Shown here one piece after another: positions 52,986 through 64,000 of a stretch of 64,000 nt of DNA; position 1 is the stretch's first letter; each line of letters starts with the position of its first letter. A model generated the notes under the pieces. The model did not search any database, had not been told where the DNA came from, and saw only the letters and a list, made by a program, of their open reading frames with translations. The position numbers and the translations under genes were made by a program. This DNA is from Brasenia schreberi (lineage: Eukaryota; Streptophyta; Magnoliopsida; Nymphaeales; Cabombaceae), in NCBI GenBank assembly GCA_036023115.1, contig JAYKKT010000048.1:8383001-8447000 (forward strand), read 5' to 3'.

Positions 52986-55900
52986 ATGGCGCCGAAGCGG
53001 CAACAGAAGAAAGGCGGGGCATCAAAACCTGCGCAATCCGGCAACAAAAGAGGTGGAAGCGGCCCGAAGATGGAATTGTCGGCGGAGAACCAGCGGCGGA
53101 TCCGCCAACTCCTCCTCAACTCCGGCCAATTGTCTCTCCCTTCATCTACGGCCCCCGCAGAGCCGTCCATGAGCAGAACTCAGAAGGCGAAGAAGCTCCG
53201 CACAATCTACGATCAGCTCTCTTGTGAAGGTTTCAGGCCCGATCATATTGAAAGCGCCCTTTCCGCTCTCAAAGTAAAGTTCTAAATTCCTCTTTGTAAT
53301 CTTCACCGTCTCCATCTCCTCTTTTACTATCTCTTCTTTACGTGACTTTTAATGCCAAAGCAGACGTCCTTATCTTTCCTTAACTAGGCGTTGTTTTGAA
53401 ATCATGCCTACATTGATCGTCTCTGCAAGGTTATTCATAGTTCTTCTAATCAAAGAAATGCTTGCCTTGATCATTTTGCTCTGTGAATACTACTTGGATT
53501 TGTTTTCACAGTAGTTCTCCATATATTTTTGAGTGTTTCATGCTTTGCGCGTGTTTTACTGTATTATGCATTCTTACGCTTGGATGTCCCTAAGCGTCTT
53601 CGCACATGCTTTTCTCTTCATGCCTTAGGAGTTTACGATCCATAGGTAGTTGTTAGTTCGACTATCTCTGCCTTTCCCTCCAGTCTCCATGCCGCATTGT
53701 TCTGTCTATAACCTTTTCAAATCGATTTTCATAGGATGGTGCAACTTTTGAAGCTGCGCTGGACTGGTTGTGCTTGCATGTTCCTGGAACTGATCTTCCG
53801 TTGAAGTTTTCAAGTGGGAAGTCTGCGTCTTTATGTAAGTGGCAATGGTCAAATCAGATAAGAATAGAATACCTGGACAGCTCTGATTGCATCGTTTTGG
53901 TTACTTACAGCTCATGTTGACGGCACTTTGTTATGTGGTGCTGCTTTTACTTTTCTGTTTTATTTTCTTCTGGTTAAAAGTTATATTATCGGTCCTTTTC
54001 AGTGTAATATTTTCATTGTCAGAAAACTCATTTCCATTTCAATTGCCTCAGTCATTTTCATGCATAACGGATTTGCAGATGTAGAAGGATCTGTACATGT
54101 TCTCTCGACTGCATGTGATGAATGGGTTCCATCACGTGATAGATCTGTCGATATTGCAGAAGCATCTGTTGTTCCTTTTAAAGTTAGAGGAAGACATGGT
54201 GATGATGATGAAATTTTGTTCCAACCATCAGATGCAGACTGGATAAGACAATATGTGAAGCAACAAGAAGAGGTCACTAACTGGAAATATCAGGACTTTA
54301 ACTTTCAGGGTTCAATGATATATATAGTAGTTCTTCATTTCTTTCCTTTTCTTTTGCAAAAACTATGCCAGGTATGGCTACTTTATTTTGTTAAGGTACC
54401 GAGAAAGTTTGGTAAGCAGAGAGACGCTTGGTTGATATCAGATTTTGTTGTTCTAGTCCTTTCTCTCGTGTTCAAACTTCAAATGCTGTTTGACAACTTC
54501 TATTCCTGATGAAGTTTGACAATATGTGAAGCAACAAGAAGAGGTCACTAACTGGAAATATCAGGACTTTAACTTTCAGGGTTCAATGATATATAGTAGT
54601 TCTTCATTTCTTTCCTTTTCTTTTGCAAAAACTATGCCTGGTATGGCTACTTTATTTTGTTAAGGTACCGAGAAAGTTTGGTAAGCAGAGAGACATTTGG
54701 TTGATATCAAATTTCGTTGTTCTAGTCCTTTCTCTAGTGTTCAAACTTCAAATGCTGTTTGAAAACTTCTATTCCTGATGAACTTTGACATTTTGGCTTG
54801 CTTTTCTTGTCCCTCTCGGTTTTAGATTAGCCTCTTTCCAAGATGTACTTCTCCATTATCTTTTTGTTTCTTCTTTTTCTAAAGGAAAAACATGATATCA
54901 GCACGACCAGGGAGCCTGTTAACTGTGATATCATGATCCATAGATAGCTATGGCAATGTTGTGTAAAAATCACGCCTCAAACCAACTTTTTGTACTGGTA
55001 TATGTGACGTGACTTTTTCTCCATGAATATGCTCTACTCATTATTTGTTTTCTTTACTAACGATGAAATGGTAGAAATAGCTATACATGGCATTTTCGAA
55101 ATATTGCAGCCATTTTTGAATATATAAATCGAGCTTGGCTGTTAAGGCAGTTGCCCAAAAACATTCTAATAATGTGCCTTGACAAAGTTTACATTCTTAT
55201 GGAATTTTATGATATGGCAGAATAAGTTGAGCGTAGTAGTTTAGCTATCATGGTGTAGCATTTTTTTTAATATATATTTATTTGCCGAATGATGGCCTAT
55301 ATCGTTTATATAGAGGAGCCATGAAGTCGTTTCTTTTTTGGTGGGTTTTAGGATGAGGACGCTCTTCTGGAAGCTGATGCTAATCAGGACTCTCTTGCAG
55401 AGGTAGTTATACTCCCTTGCTTATGATTAATCGGGGAACATTGAATTTGCAGTTCTGTTGTATAATTTTTTCTATTGTGTTTGAGAACAAGGGTTATTCC
55501 ATCAAGTTAATTTTACAAACATAATAAGATACTTGAATGAGTGATGCTTAGAAGGAACAGATGTATCGCTTCATGATACTTTTCTTTGTCTTGATAGTAT
55601 CTCAACTCTGTTGTGCACAGAACAGTTTTACAGCTATACCCTGATGTATATCAAGAGTTGTTTTTGACGTAAATTTAATGAATTATAGTAATATTTTGGT
55701 TCCAACTTTGTGGATGGCATCAAATTGAATGTTTAATTTAGGTCAACTGATTCTGTCCTGATCTCACGCTAAATTGACTTATAAGATAAGGGAGCTTTCA
55801 TGAACGCTTTAAATGTTGCTGTAGACTGTCATCCCTTGCCCCTTTTCTCCAATGGAGCTCTAGATGCATGGGTGATAGAAAGAATCTTACAGCAGCAACA

Positions 55901-58900
55901 ATTCTTTGGTAAATCTTTGTCTAGGAACAATTGAATGCTCACTTCATTGAGTATTAGTTTGGTGCAATCTGAAGGAAAAACTTTGCAAATGCAAGAAAAA
56001 TTAGTAAAACTTTGAAACACATTGGATGCGATACATGGAACCAGAATCACCATTCTTCTTCTTGGCAACTTCATAGTTAGGTGTTCCTCATAATATTTAT
56101 TTGTTCATTTGTTTACAAAGGGTGTTTTTTTCTTAAGAAAATCTTGAGAACTTAAGAAAAAAATGAAGAATTCTTGAAAAATAAATTGAATACGAATAGA
56201 TCGTAAGACCTGCAGAACCATTAAGTATCTAAATAAATGAAAATGATATAAGGATTCCCCTTTCATCCAGTGGCGGACATAGAAAATTTTCCGGCTGGGA
56301 TGAAGTCTAGCTGGGTGAAATTTCAGGTGAGGTGGTCTATATAATACTTTTTCTTTTCAAAATATTCGGACTGCTCATATTGATTTTAATTTTTTTCCAG
56401 ATTTTCGATGAGGTGGTTGCCTCACCTTCCCTCCACTGCTTTCTTCCTTTTCCTTCTTCCCTTTGTTTTTTGTTTTATTTTCTGTCTTCCTCATTCCTTT
56501 TCTTAGAGTTGGATCTTGTGCTTGATAAGCTCTCCATAGTCTTAGAGCTAAGGATGACTTCGTGCTTTCTTTTTTGTTGTTTTCCAGGAAATGTCTCAAT
56601 CAGTTGGTATTCTTCATCTGTACACCTTTTTGAAGTTTAGTTTTTCCTCAAGCAGCGTTCATCCTTTCAAGTCTCCATAAGTTTTATCTTTGTTATATTG
56701 GTCTTTTGAGGCTTTCAATAAACTCACCAAGGTCAACAAACGTTGTAATATATTTTTCTATCTGACATGATTGGTATGCCAATGGAGCATCCCTATTATG
56801 GTAGGGTGAGGCATCTGTCTCACCAGGTTTTTGAGAAATAAACAAATTTTATAGTTCAAGGTAGACATATGGCTGGTTCCTAACTGTTCCAACGGTTTCA
56901 GCCGGAACTGAATCGGGCCAAGAACTGGCTGAAACCGGAACTAGTTCCACCACTTTGTTCGGTTTTGATTTCACCTTTTATAGAACCAGAATCAACGGTT
57001 TTGTTTCTTTTAAAAATTTCCTTATAATTTTTATTTTTTTAAAAAAAATTATTGGTTATGTCGAATCAGAACATCCTCGGAACTTGCTTAGGGCCGGTTC
57101 GGTTACAGTTCCAAGTTCCAGGCTAACCGGAATCGGACATGTCTAGTTCAAGGTTTAAACTGTAGGCCATTTCCCCATGATTTAGCCCCACCCTAAAATA
57201 TTCTCCAGAGGAAATAGAACATAGAACCCACAGTTTTAGTCATGGGACTATAACACAAACCGACGGTTATGACTGCAGGCTATTTGCTTCCCCATAAAAT
57301 TTTTCTTTGGGAACCTGAACAGACCAGCACAGAAGTCTTAGTCAGGACTAATTTCATCACTCACCAGTAAACACTAACTGCATAACATCATTCTACCTGA
57401 AAACCTAAACGTTTTAAGTTAATGTAAAACAATCATGATTGATAAGGATAGTGCTCATCTGGTAATAGCACCGCTGTTTTGTGCCTGTAAAGTGTTGAAT
57501 AGCATATTGCTTCGCACATCAGCCAAGGCTAACAATATGATACATTACAATATATTGTATTGTGCCACAGAAGTCTGTTGTTTTCTCCAAAAAGAAAAAC
57601 ACTACGGTTCCATATGATACACTATGATACAATGCTGAGTTGTATTGCAAATGCAATCATTTTGCTACCATTTGTGTACAACCTTGATGCCATGAAGGTG
57701 ATAGAGGTCCATGCAATGTTATAAATATCATATTGTACGATACAATACACGATACAAGTGTATCAATACCTGAACTGATACGATTCAGGTACATTTATGA
57801 TTTTTTATGATTTTTTGTTTTTTAATATTTTAATGTATCATACCATACGATACGATTATCGCATATCGGGTACCCTATACGATACGGGCACGATACACTA
57901 ATTACAACATTGGGTCTAGGCTGGTTTATGAGGATGCTGCACGTTATTGTGTAGCATTAAGGGTTGGCCAGGCAAAGCTTGAAGCCTAACTTGCTTTTAA
58001 TGCCTTAGCCCAGGTCATTGCCGTCCACTTTAGGCCTATCTTTTGCGGTTTCTGCAGGTCCAGTAAACCTCAAATTTGAAGCAATAGCTACCGTCTCCTT
58101 GCCTGGTGTAGCAAGGTCCCTGTAGTAGGTTCATAATACCATCATGGTAGAGCTTGTCTAGATCAAGGCCGCATATATGACTGTGGCTGGCTTCTATTGT
58201 GGCAGATATAGTATTAATTTTATAGTTCTTCAACTTTTGGCGGAAGGTGTATCCAAAATCCTTATCATATTGTGCGACTGTAAGAAGGTCTAGTGCAGTA
58301 GCTACATACACTCTTGATACGATGGTGTTTGATCTTGTTCAACTTTACTCCTGTAAAATTAAAAGGTGCAATCTGTTTAAGTAGATCATCCTGCAGAGAG
58401 CTTTACATTCAGCGCTTCTTTTGTTGCTGATATTATTTCCTGGTGCTTGTTCTAGGTTACTGATCCAAGCTGTCGTGCTGCTTCTATTGCGAAGGAATTT
58501 GAGAATGCAAGATTGGCGGCATTGGAAGCTAAGTCAAAGGGGGACAAGGAAAAACAAGAACGGGCAGGCCAACTGATCCGCAAACTCAAACATGAAATTT
58601 CTTCTCTAGGTCCTTCTTTTCTGTTCTTTGTTTTTTTGTTGAATCAATGCACCGTGACTTGGAAAAAAATAGTGGCTCAGAAAGCGTCGAAAACACAAAA
58701 CAGGGGCAACACTAAATGAAAGATTAAGGACAAGCAATAAAACAAGCAAGAAAAGTGAGATAACTTGAACTAGATGAGTATAAGATCTTATTTTCTGCTT
58801 CATCCCATATAGGAATCATCACATACTCTTATAACCTCCTGGTTTGATGTTTATGAGCAAATATTTTTGCTTTCATCTTGATGTGCTTCTGATTGTGTTT

Positions 58901-61900
58901 GATCAGGCCTATCTGATTTGATCTATGAAGTCAATACCAGAACCGATGACACTTCAAGCTCAAAGTTCGAATCTAAAAGCTGTGAAACTGCGCCTTGTGA
59001 GGATGCTGAGTTGGGAAAAGAATATGAAGGTTTTTTTGTTTCAGATTTTTCTCCAACCAAAAGTGAACCTTTTGCCTGTGTACCTGAGAAAAAAAAATAT
59101 GATATGAAGAATTTGGACAGTGCTGCCATTAGATTTGGGACTTCAATTTCAGAAAGGGAACTTGATAAAACACTTAATGCAGAAGTGGAGCAAGAGGATG
59201 TAGATCTTTCTGCATTATTTTCAGATGATACAGTATCGTTAGAGGCAAGCTGGATGCCAGGCAAGCTACCCAATTGCATCAATGAAACTTTAGCGAAGGT
59301 GAGAATTCTGCTAAAAATGTGTAAGGTTTTGCATTATATTTGTCAATGCTAATAGACTAATAAGACATGCTTCCTTATTTACTTTTCTGTTTGCTCCAAC
59401 CAGGGTACTTGCATAACTAAGGATTTGAAAAATTAGCATTGCTAAGGTTTGAATTTATAGAACCTTATAATTTGGGCGTAACTCCAACATGCCTTTGGTT
59501 TTAGGGAATCCATGTGGAATCTCATTTTTGTTGGTGGTATGAGTTTGTCACCAGCTGCTATGAACATTAAGAGTATGCCATTACCACCCTTAATGGCAGA
59601 CCTATGTTATGGTCAGGTGTAGCTTGTGTCCCACCTGAAATTTGAGAAACCACATTGGCACTTTATAACCTTCATTCGTACCTTACAAAGGAGAAAGGGA
59701 AAAGAAAACCCAAAGCAAACATTCCATAAATGATCGTCTTTGCTTTATTTGAACAGTCGGTAAGTTCTAACTCAATGCTTTAGGAATTCTTTGATGAAAC
59801 AGTTAAAATTTTAATGTTTTTGCTTCTAAAACTGACTGAACTTTGTGTTCAATATATATCTGCATAAGTGTACCGGAACAACAACAACTAAGCCTTTTCC
59901 CATATTAGATGGGTCGGCTATATGGATTCGCTGTTTTCGTAGAGCTCGATCATGTGCCATACCAACAGTTAACTCAACATAAGCTAGATAATTTGTTATT
60001 ATTTTCTTCAACACTTTTGTAGTCTTCCTCTTCTTCTTTAACATTTTCACACACTAGTTTTTCATACCTTCTTACCAGAGCTTCCTTTAGGTCGTCTTTC
60101 TATGTATCCAAACCATCCTAAATGATTTTCCCTCATTTTGTCATCTATAGAGCAACAATTAGATATGCTATGTTTTATGGTTATGAGTGTTGAGCAATTA
60201 ATCATCAATATGTACAAAAGATATCTGTGGTAAAAATGAAAATATTGAGATGGATGAGTGGTCACACAAGAAAAATCCATATACATAAAGGCTATTAGAA
60301 ACCAATTGGGAGTGGCACAAATAGAGGATAAAATGAGAAAATTCGTTTAAGATGGTTTGGATATCTAGAAAGATGACCAAAGGAAGATTTAGTAAGAAGG
60401 TACAAAAAACTAGATTGTAAAAAATGTTAAAAGAGAAAGAAGAAAACCACAAAAGTGTTAGAAAGAAACAATAAAGAATGGTGTGGCTCATGTTGAGTTA
60501 ACTGCCAACATGACACGTGATAAGGCTTAGTGGAAACAAAGAATCCATATAGCCGACCCCATCTAGTATGGGAAAAGGCTTTGTTGTTGTTGTTATCTAT
60601 TGGTGCCACTCTCATTTTGTTTCTAATAACCTCGTTACATATACAATCTTTCCTTGTGTGACCACTCTTCCATCTCAATATCTTCGTTCATCTTTTATCT
60701 ATGTTGATAACTAACTGCCAAACACTTAGAACTATAAAGCATAGCGGGTTGAATTGCCGCTCTATACTATTTACCTTTCAACTTAAGTGTGCCCAGCCTG
60801 AGGAAAAATCCTCGGTCTGCAATTGACCACCCTCTTGAGCGATATCATTTTTTCCATATTTTGGTCACTGCAGAAGAAAGGAAAAAATGGTGATCTTACT
60901 CATCTATGTGCATCCATAATTCCAACTTGATAGGAGTCATACACACCCTCGGTCACAATTTCCTGTGGCAAATCCTTTTCTTGAGTAATGAAATTAGTGG
61001 CTGATTTTGCATACAAATTCACCGGCAGCAGTGTGATACCAAAAATCAGTGGCCTGGACACCATCTTTGAAGGCTTCGTGTCTTCTTACTAAAACCTGGT
61101 TTACTTAGGAGCATGAATCAGCCGGAGGTTTGGTGCTTACGTAAACGCCTTTCAACAACAACTAAGCCTTGTGCCATACTAGATGGGGTCGGCCACATGG
61201 ATTCTTTGTTTTCACATTCATATGACATGTTAGCAGTTAACTCAATATAAACTATAATCATTTTTTATTGTTTCTTTCTAACACTTTTGTGGTCATCCTC
61301 TTCGTCTTTTAACATTTTACAATTTAGTTTTTTATATCTTCTTACGGAAAAGTCCTTTGGTCATCTTTCTAAATGTCCAAACCATCTTAAACAATTTTTT
61401 CTCATTTTATCTTCTATTGGTGCTACTCCCAATTTGTTTCTAATAACCTCATTATGTATAGGTCTTTCCTTATGTGATCACTCATCTATCTCAATATCTT
61501 CATTTCTACTACGAACATCTTTTGTACATGATGATTAACTGCCCAACACTCAGAACCATAAAACATAATAGGTCTAATTACTGCTGTATAATATTTATCT
61601 TTCAACTTTAATGATATCTTCTTATCACATAGAATACTTGTTGTCCTCCATTTTAACCAACCAACATTAATTCTATTCGTAACATCTCCATCAATTTTTC
61701 CATCACTCTGAAAAATTGATTTAGAACTTTCTTTGTGAGGTATGTAATGTATGCCAATCTTACTTTTTATGTCCTCTGAAGTACCCAAATATTTAAACTT
61801 ATATTCCATATATTCTGCCTTTATTCTACTAATTCAGAAGCATTTACTTTCTAATGTTTCTCTTTATAGTTTCAATTTATTATTAATTTTTTCCTTAGAC

Positions 61901-63214
61901 TCATCCACTACTAACATAATGTCATCTGCAAATAACATTCACCAAAGTACTTTATCTTGAATATGTTTTGTTAATTCATCAAAGACTAATATAAATAAAT
62001 ATAGGCTTAAAACTAATCCTGATGTAACCCAATATTAACTTGAAAGAAGTTTGTCATTTCTTCATGAGTCCTCACTCATGTTTTTGCACCATTATACATG
62101 TGTCTTATAAGATTTATATATGTCAATAGGATACCCTTCTTTTCCAAGGTTCTCTAAAAACTATCTCTTTCACCTTATCGTAACCTTTTTCTAAATCAAT
62201 AAAAAACTGTAAATATTCTTCTTTTTTGCTCTAAAATGTTCCATAAGACGTTTGAATACGTGAATCAGTTCAATGGTAGATCTTCCATATGAACGTCTTT
62301 AATTACAATAATTAAGAATAGAACAGAAAATGCTTGAGAAATATCTCATCTTAATGACTTCCAACTGTTCCAGACTGATATTGAGAAGATTGAAAGCACA
62401 GGGGCCATTAAACTGTGTACAACATCAGTAGGTTTCTTAGGTCTCCAAATGGTACCACTATCCCTGTTTGGCTAGGAATTCTGACATCATTTATCATGCT
62501 CAAGCTTGAAATAGGGCCCTTACTGCATCCTCAGCCATAAACGATATGTCTGGTGTGATTGTGTTCTTATTTACACAATCTGTAGAGACAATATGTTGAT
62601 CTGTCTAAGATCGCTGTTCGTGAGGGTTGTAAATGCTGTCAGTATCAAAACGTTCCCTCCTTCATTGCAGCAAGAGTCTTGCCTCTCCTTTTTTGTTTAG
62701 ATACACCTATTCACAAAAGGCTAATCTACTAACGTAAACCAATATTGGACCCTATCCCTAGTTATGTAAAAGGCTTGATTGAATAAGGAGCATAACATAT
62801 ACAATTACTGAATAGATGGTTGTTTATGGGTGTTGATGGTGATACCCTCTACTATGTTTCTTTTCGGCGAGATATTGTATTTCAAACAATTCTATTTGTT
62901 CAGTTTGTTATTGGATTACCTTTTTCGACCGTGTTCCCCATTTATACATTAATATCTGCTTTACTGGTTTGTATTTTGTTTTACTCCCTGTTTGACAGGA
63001 CATTGCAAAGATGCCTAAAGCTCTTCTTCATCAGCAGTGCCAGAAATTGGGTTGGGAAGCACCAAAATACAGCAAGTTGTCTGCAAGAGAAAACGCCTAC
63101 AGCTATAGTGTCAGTGTGTTGTGTAAAACTACAGGAAGAGGAAAAAATAGAAAGGCTGGTGGCTTGGTTAAATTTGAGTTCCCTGACCAAGAAATAATAT
63201 TTAATTCAGTTGAG
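52986..63214 (+). CDS. DExH-box ATP-dependent RNA helicase, DExH7 type (5' part, partial)
   Basis: N-terminal 465 codons of a gene that continues past the window. Exons: 52986-53273, 53735-53834, 54079-54272, 55352-55402, 58456-58609, 58907-59298, 62999-63214; phases match. The protein starts MAPKRQQKKGGASKPAQSGN, a basic tail, then a UBA-like region (KAKKLRTIYDQLSCEGF... IESALSALKDGATFEAALDW), DADWIRQYVKQQEE, a helical KEFENARLAALEAKSKGD segment, an acidic linker, and QCQKLGWEAPKYSKL...GRGKNRKAGGLV, which precedes the helicase core in plant DExH7-like (DHX57-related) proteins. The DExH motor itself is outside. A role in RNA processing or plastid RNA is inferred from the family. Introns 55403-58455 and 59299-62998 carry transposon pieces. 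Confidence 0.88.
54247..54795. repeat. 281-bp tandem duplication over an exon 3 end and its 5' splice site
   Basis: Unit 1 at 54247-54527 and unit 2 from 54528 to about 54795 start gacaatatgtgaagcaacaag and are nearly identical. The last 26 nt of exon 3 and the donor gaagag|gtcact are copied into the intron. Confidence 0.93.
56862..57145. mobile_element. hAT-type MITE, TAGACATG family
   Basis: 284 bp, beginning TAGACATATGGCTGGTTCC and ending GACATGTCTA (inverted TAGACATGTC), flanked by the 8-bp duplication gttcaagg (56854-56861 and 57146-57153). Lies in the helicase intron. No coding capacity. Confidence 0.8.
57714..57912. mobile_element. hAT-type MITE with GTATCG-rich ends
   Basis: 199 bp with CAATGTTAT / CAATGTTGT inverted ends and subterminal gatacgat and gtatcg motifs like those of the hAT element at 23668-27008. 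Flanks ggtccatg and ggtctagg match at 6 of 8 bases. Possibly a non-autonomous relative of that transposon. Confidence 0.65.
59876..60790 (-). mobile_element. LINE 3' fragment (-) with a LINE 3' fragment (+) inside it
   Basis: 59876-60146 and 60593-60790 are one - strand LINE 3' fragment. Between them, 60147-60592 is a LINE 3' fragment in + orientation, ending in aaaggctttgttgttgttgtt. The motif atctat lies at both joints (60145, 60593). The two arms are complementary over about 270 bp, all within helicase intron 6. Confidence 0.8.
60791..61150 (-). other. Exon-like fragment of unknown origin
   Basis: On the - strand an open stretch reads KMVSRPLIFGITLLPVNLY, then FITQEKDLPQEIVTEGVYDS and YQVGIMDAH, ending at a possible gtaaga donor; a tctgcag acceptor lies 32 nt later, followed by NDIAQEGGQLQTEDFSSGWA. 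I do not recognise the family. It lies between two LINE fragments and may be a captured gene piece. Confidence 0.3.
61151..62290 (-). mobile_element. 5'-truncated RTE-type LINE fragment (LINE E)
   Basis: Matches the 3' third of the LINE at 13913-17188, from the (CAA)n tail and CTAAGCC end to within the reverse transcriptase (around the [10 protein letters not shown] motif). The frame 61486-61809 gives LKDKYYTAVIRPIMFYGSEC. Flanks aacgccttt and aacgtcttt may be a diverged target duplication. Confidence 0.8.
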
Positions 63215-64000
63215 GTACTCTATTTCTATCATGTCATCAATTTTTTTGTACGATGATGTCTGCAAATGGCATAATTGGTAAGAAATAATGTGGCTGTCTG
63301 AGAAACTTCACATTCAATGGCATCTGGGGAGGATGACATGTAGGTCATGTTGTCTGACTTTTCATTTGGGGAACTGCGAATGTTGTCTTCATACGGTTAC
63401 ATGCCTCCTGTTTTGATGTCCTTATTAGTTGGTTATTTTATTTGTATTTTTTATAGCTCATTAATTTCATGCATGCTCGAAAACTACTTATATTTATTTG
63501 AAACAGGCATAGTAACAAGTGATTACCAAAGCCAAAGCCAAATTCCTACCTTTTCCCAACTGTGGGATCAACTGCATGGTGGATTCTTAGTTGTCCTTTT
63601 TACTCTAACTTGTAATAACTATATTGTTCTTCAAGAAAGCAATATTATGTTTTATAGTATCTTTTCAACACTTGGGGGCTTTGTCTCTTTTGAGTGCTTA
63701 CTATACAATTCTCCGCAGATTCTCCCTGAGCTTATATAAACCTCCTTAAGTGAATCTCTTTCATTTTTATCTTCTATTGGTGCCACCAATGCTACCCGTA
63801 TTGCCTTGCATTATAAGAAACAAGCCCTATTGTATTGTTTTGTGGAGAAAAACTAAACAATAAGGGACCCGTATTGCAATATGCCCATGTGATGGCATAT
63901 GGCGTATCACCAATATCATATTATATGGGTGATAAGCCCTCGGTATACAAACCCGTAGGTCTGTGACTGTCATAGATCACTACTTTTTATTCTGCGGTTT
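63215..64000. other. Helicase intron 7, start
   Basis: Begins with donor gtactc. The next expected exon (DAQNRVAAFALY-type sequence) was not found before the window ends. A possible MITE lies at about 63780-63970, with caccaat and attggtg-like motifs. Confidence 0.5.

Noticed and set aside
61486..61809. Independent reverse transcriptase gene
   Set aside because: It is the C-terminal fragment of a truncated LINE, with flanking LINE tail sequence.

Overview
This is a stretch of nuclear DNA from a flowering plant. The evidence is spliced genes with GT-AG introns, a complete gene for the plastid enzyme NTRC with a transit peptide, a plant-type DExH helicase, and dense plant transposons (RTE-type LINEs, Copia, Gypsy, hAT, MULE and a tRNA-derived SINE). 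The species cannot be fixed from the sequence; introns of 6 to 10 kb filled with nested transposons suggest a TE-rich, non-grass genome. All gene models below were built by hand from splice sites and reading frame, and protein families were recognised by eye, not by search.

Layout. (1) 1-10288: the 3' half of SMC5 on the + strand, 11 exons, entered mid-gene. Its 6.6-kb intron (2991-9597) holds an LTR-like segment followed by decayed copies of a 14-3-3 gene and an adenine nucleotide translocator gene, a broken LINE, a Copia 3' fragment and a very old LINE relic. (2) 10289-18500: intergenic, with a long (AT)n(AG)n tract, a decayed MULE transposase split by a near-intact 3.28-kb LINE, and MITE debris. 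(3) 18604-34762: a complete NTRC gene on the + strand, 10 exons and 522 codons. Intron 8 is 10.4 kb and is a Russian doll: LINE A, itself hit by a hAT transposon and by a second LINE B, each with target-site duplications that can be read. (4) 34763-52500: no host gene recognised; a truncated Copia element carrying a SINE, tandem duplications, a MULE/OTU-like relic, a short LINE-derived mini-element, and a decayed Gypsy element on the - strand. (5) 52986-64000: the 5' part of a DExH7-type RNA helicase gene on the + strand, 7 exons seen, running off the window, with a 281-bp tandem duplication over one 5' splice site and LINE fragments in opposite orientation in a later intron.

The three host genes are unrelated in pathway (chromosome maintenance, plastid redox, RNA metabolism) and are simply neighbours on the same strand. 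The most unusual material is in the mobile fraction: a 0.21-kb element made of the two ends of the local LINE, found twice with the same internal junction; a possible LTR element carrying two host gene fragments; and several insertions or duplications that touch or copy splice signals of active-looking genes.
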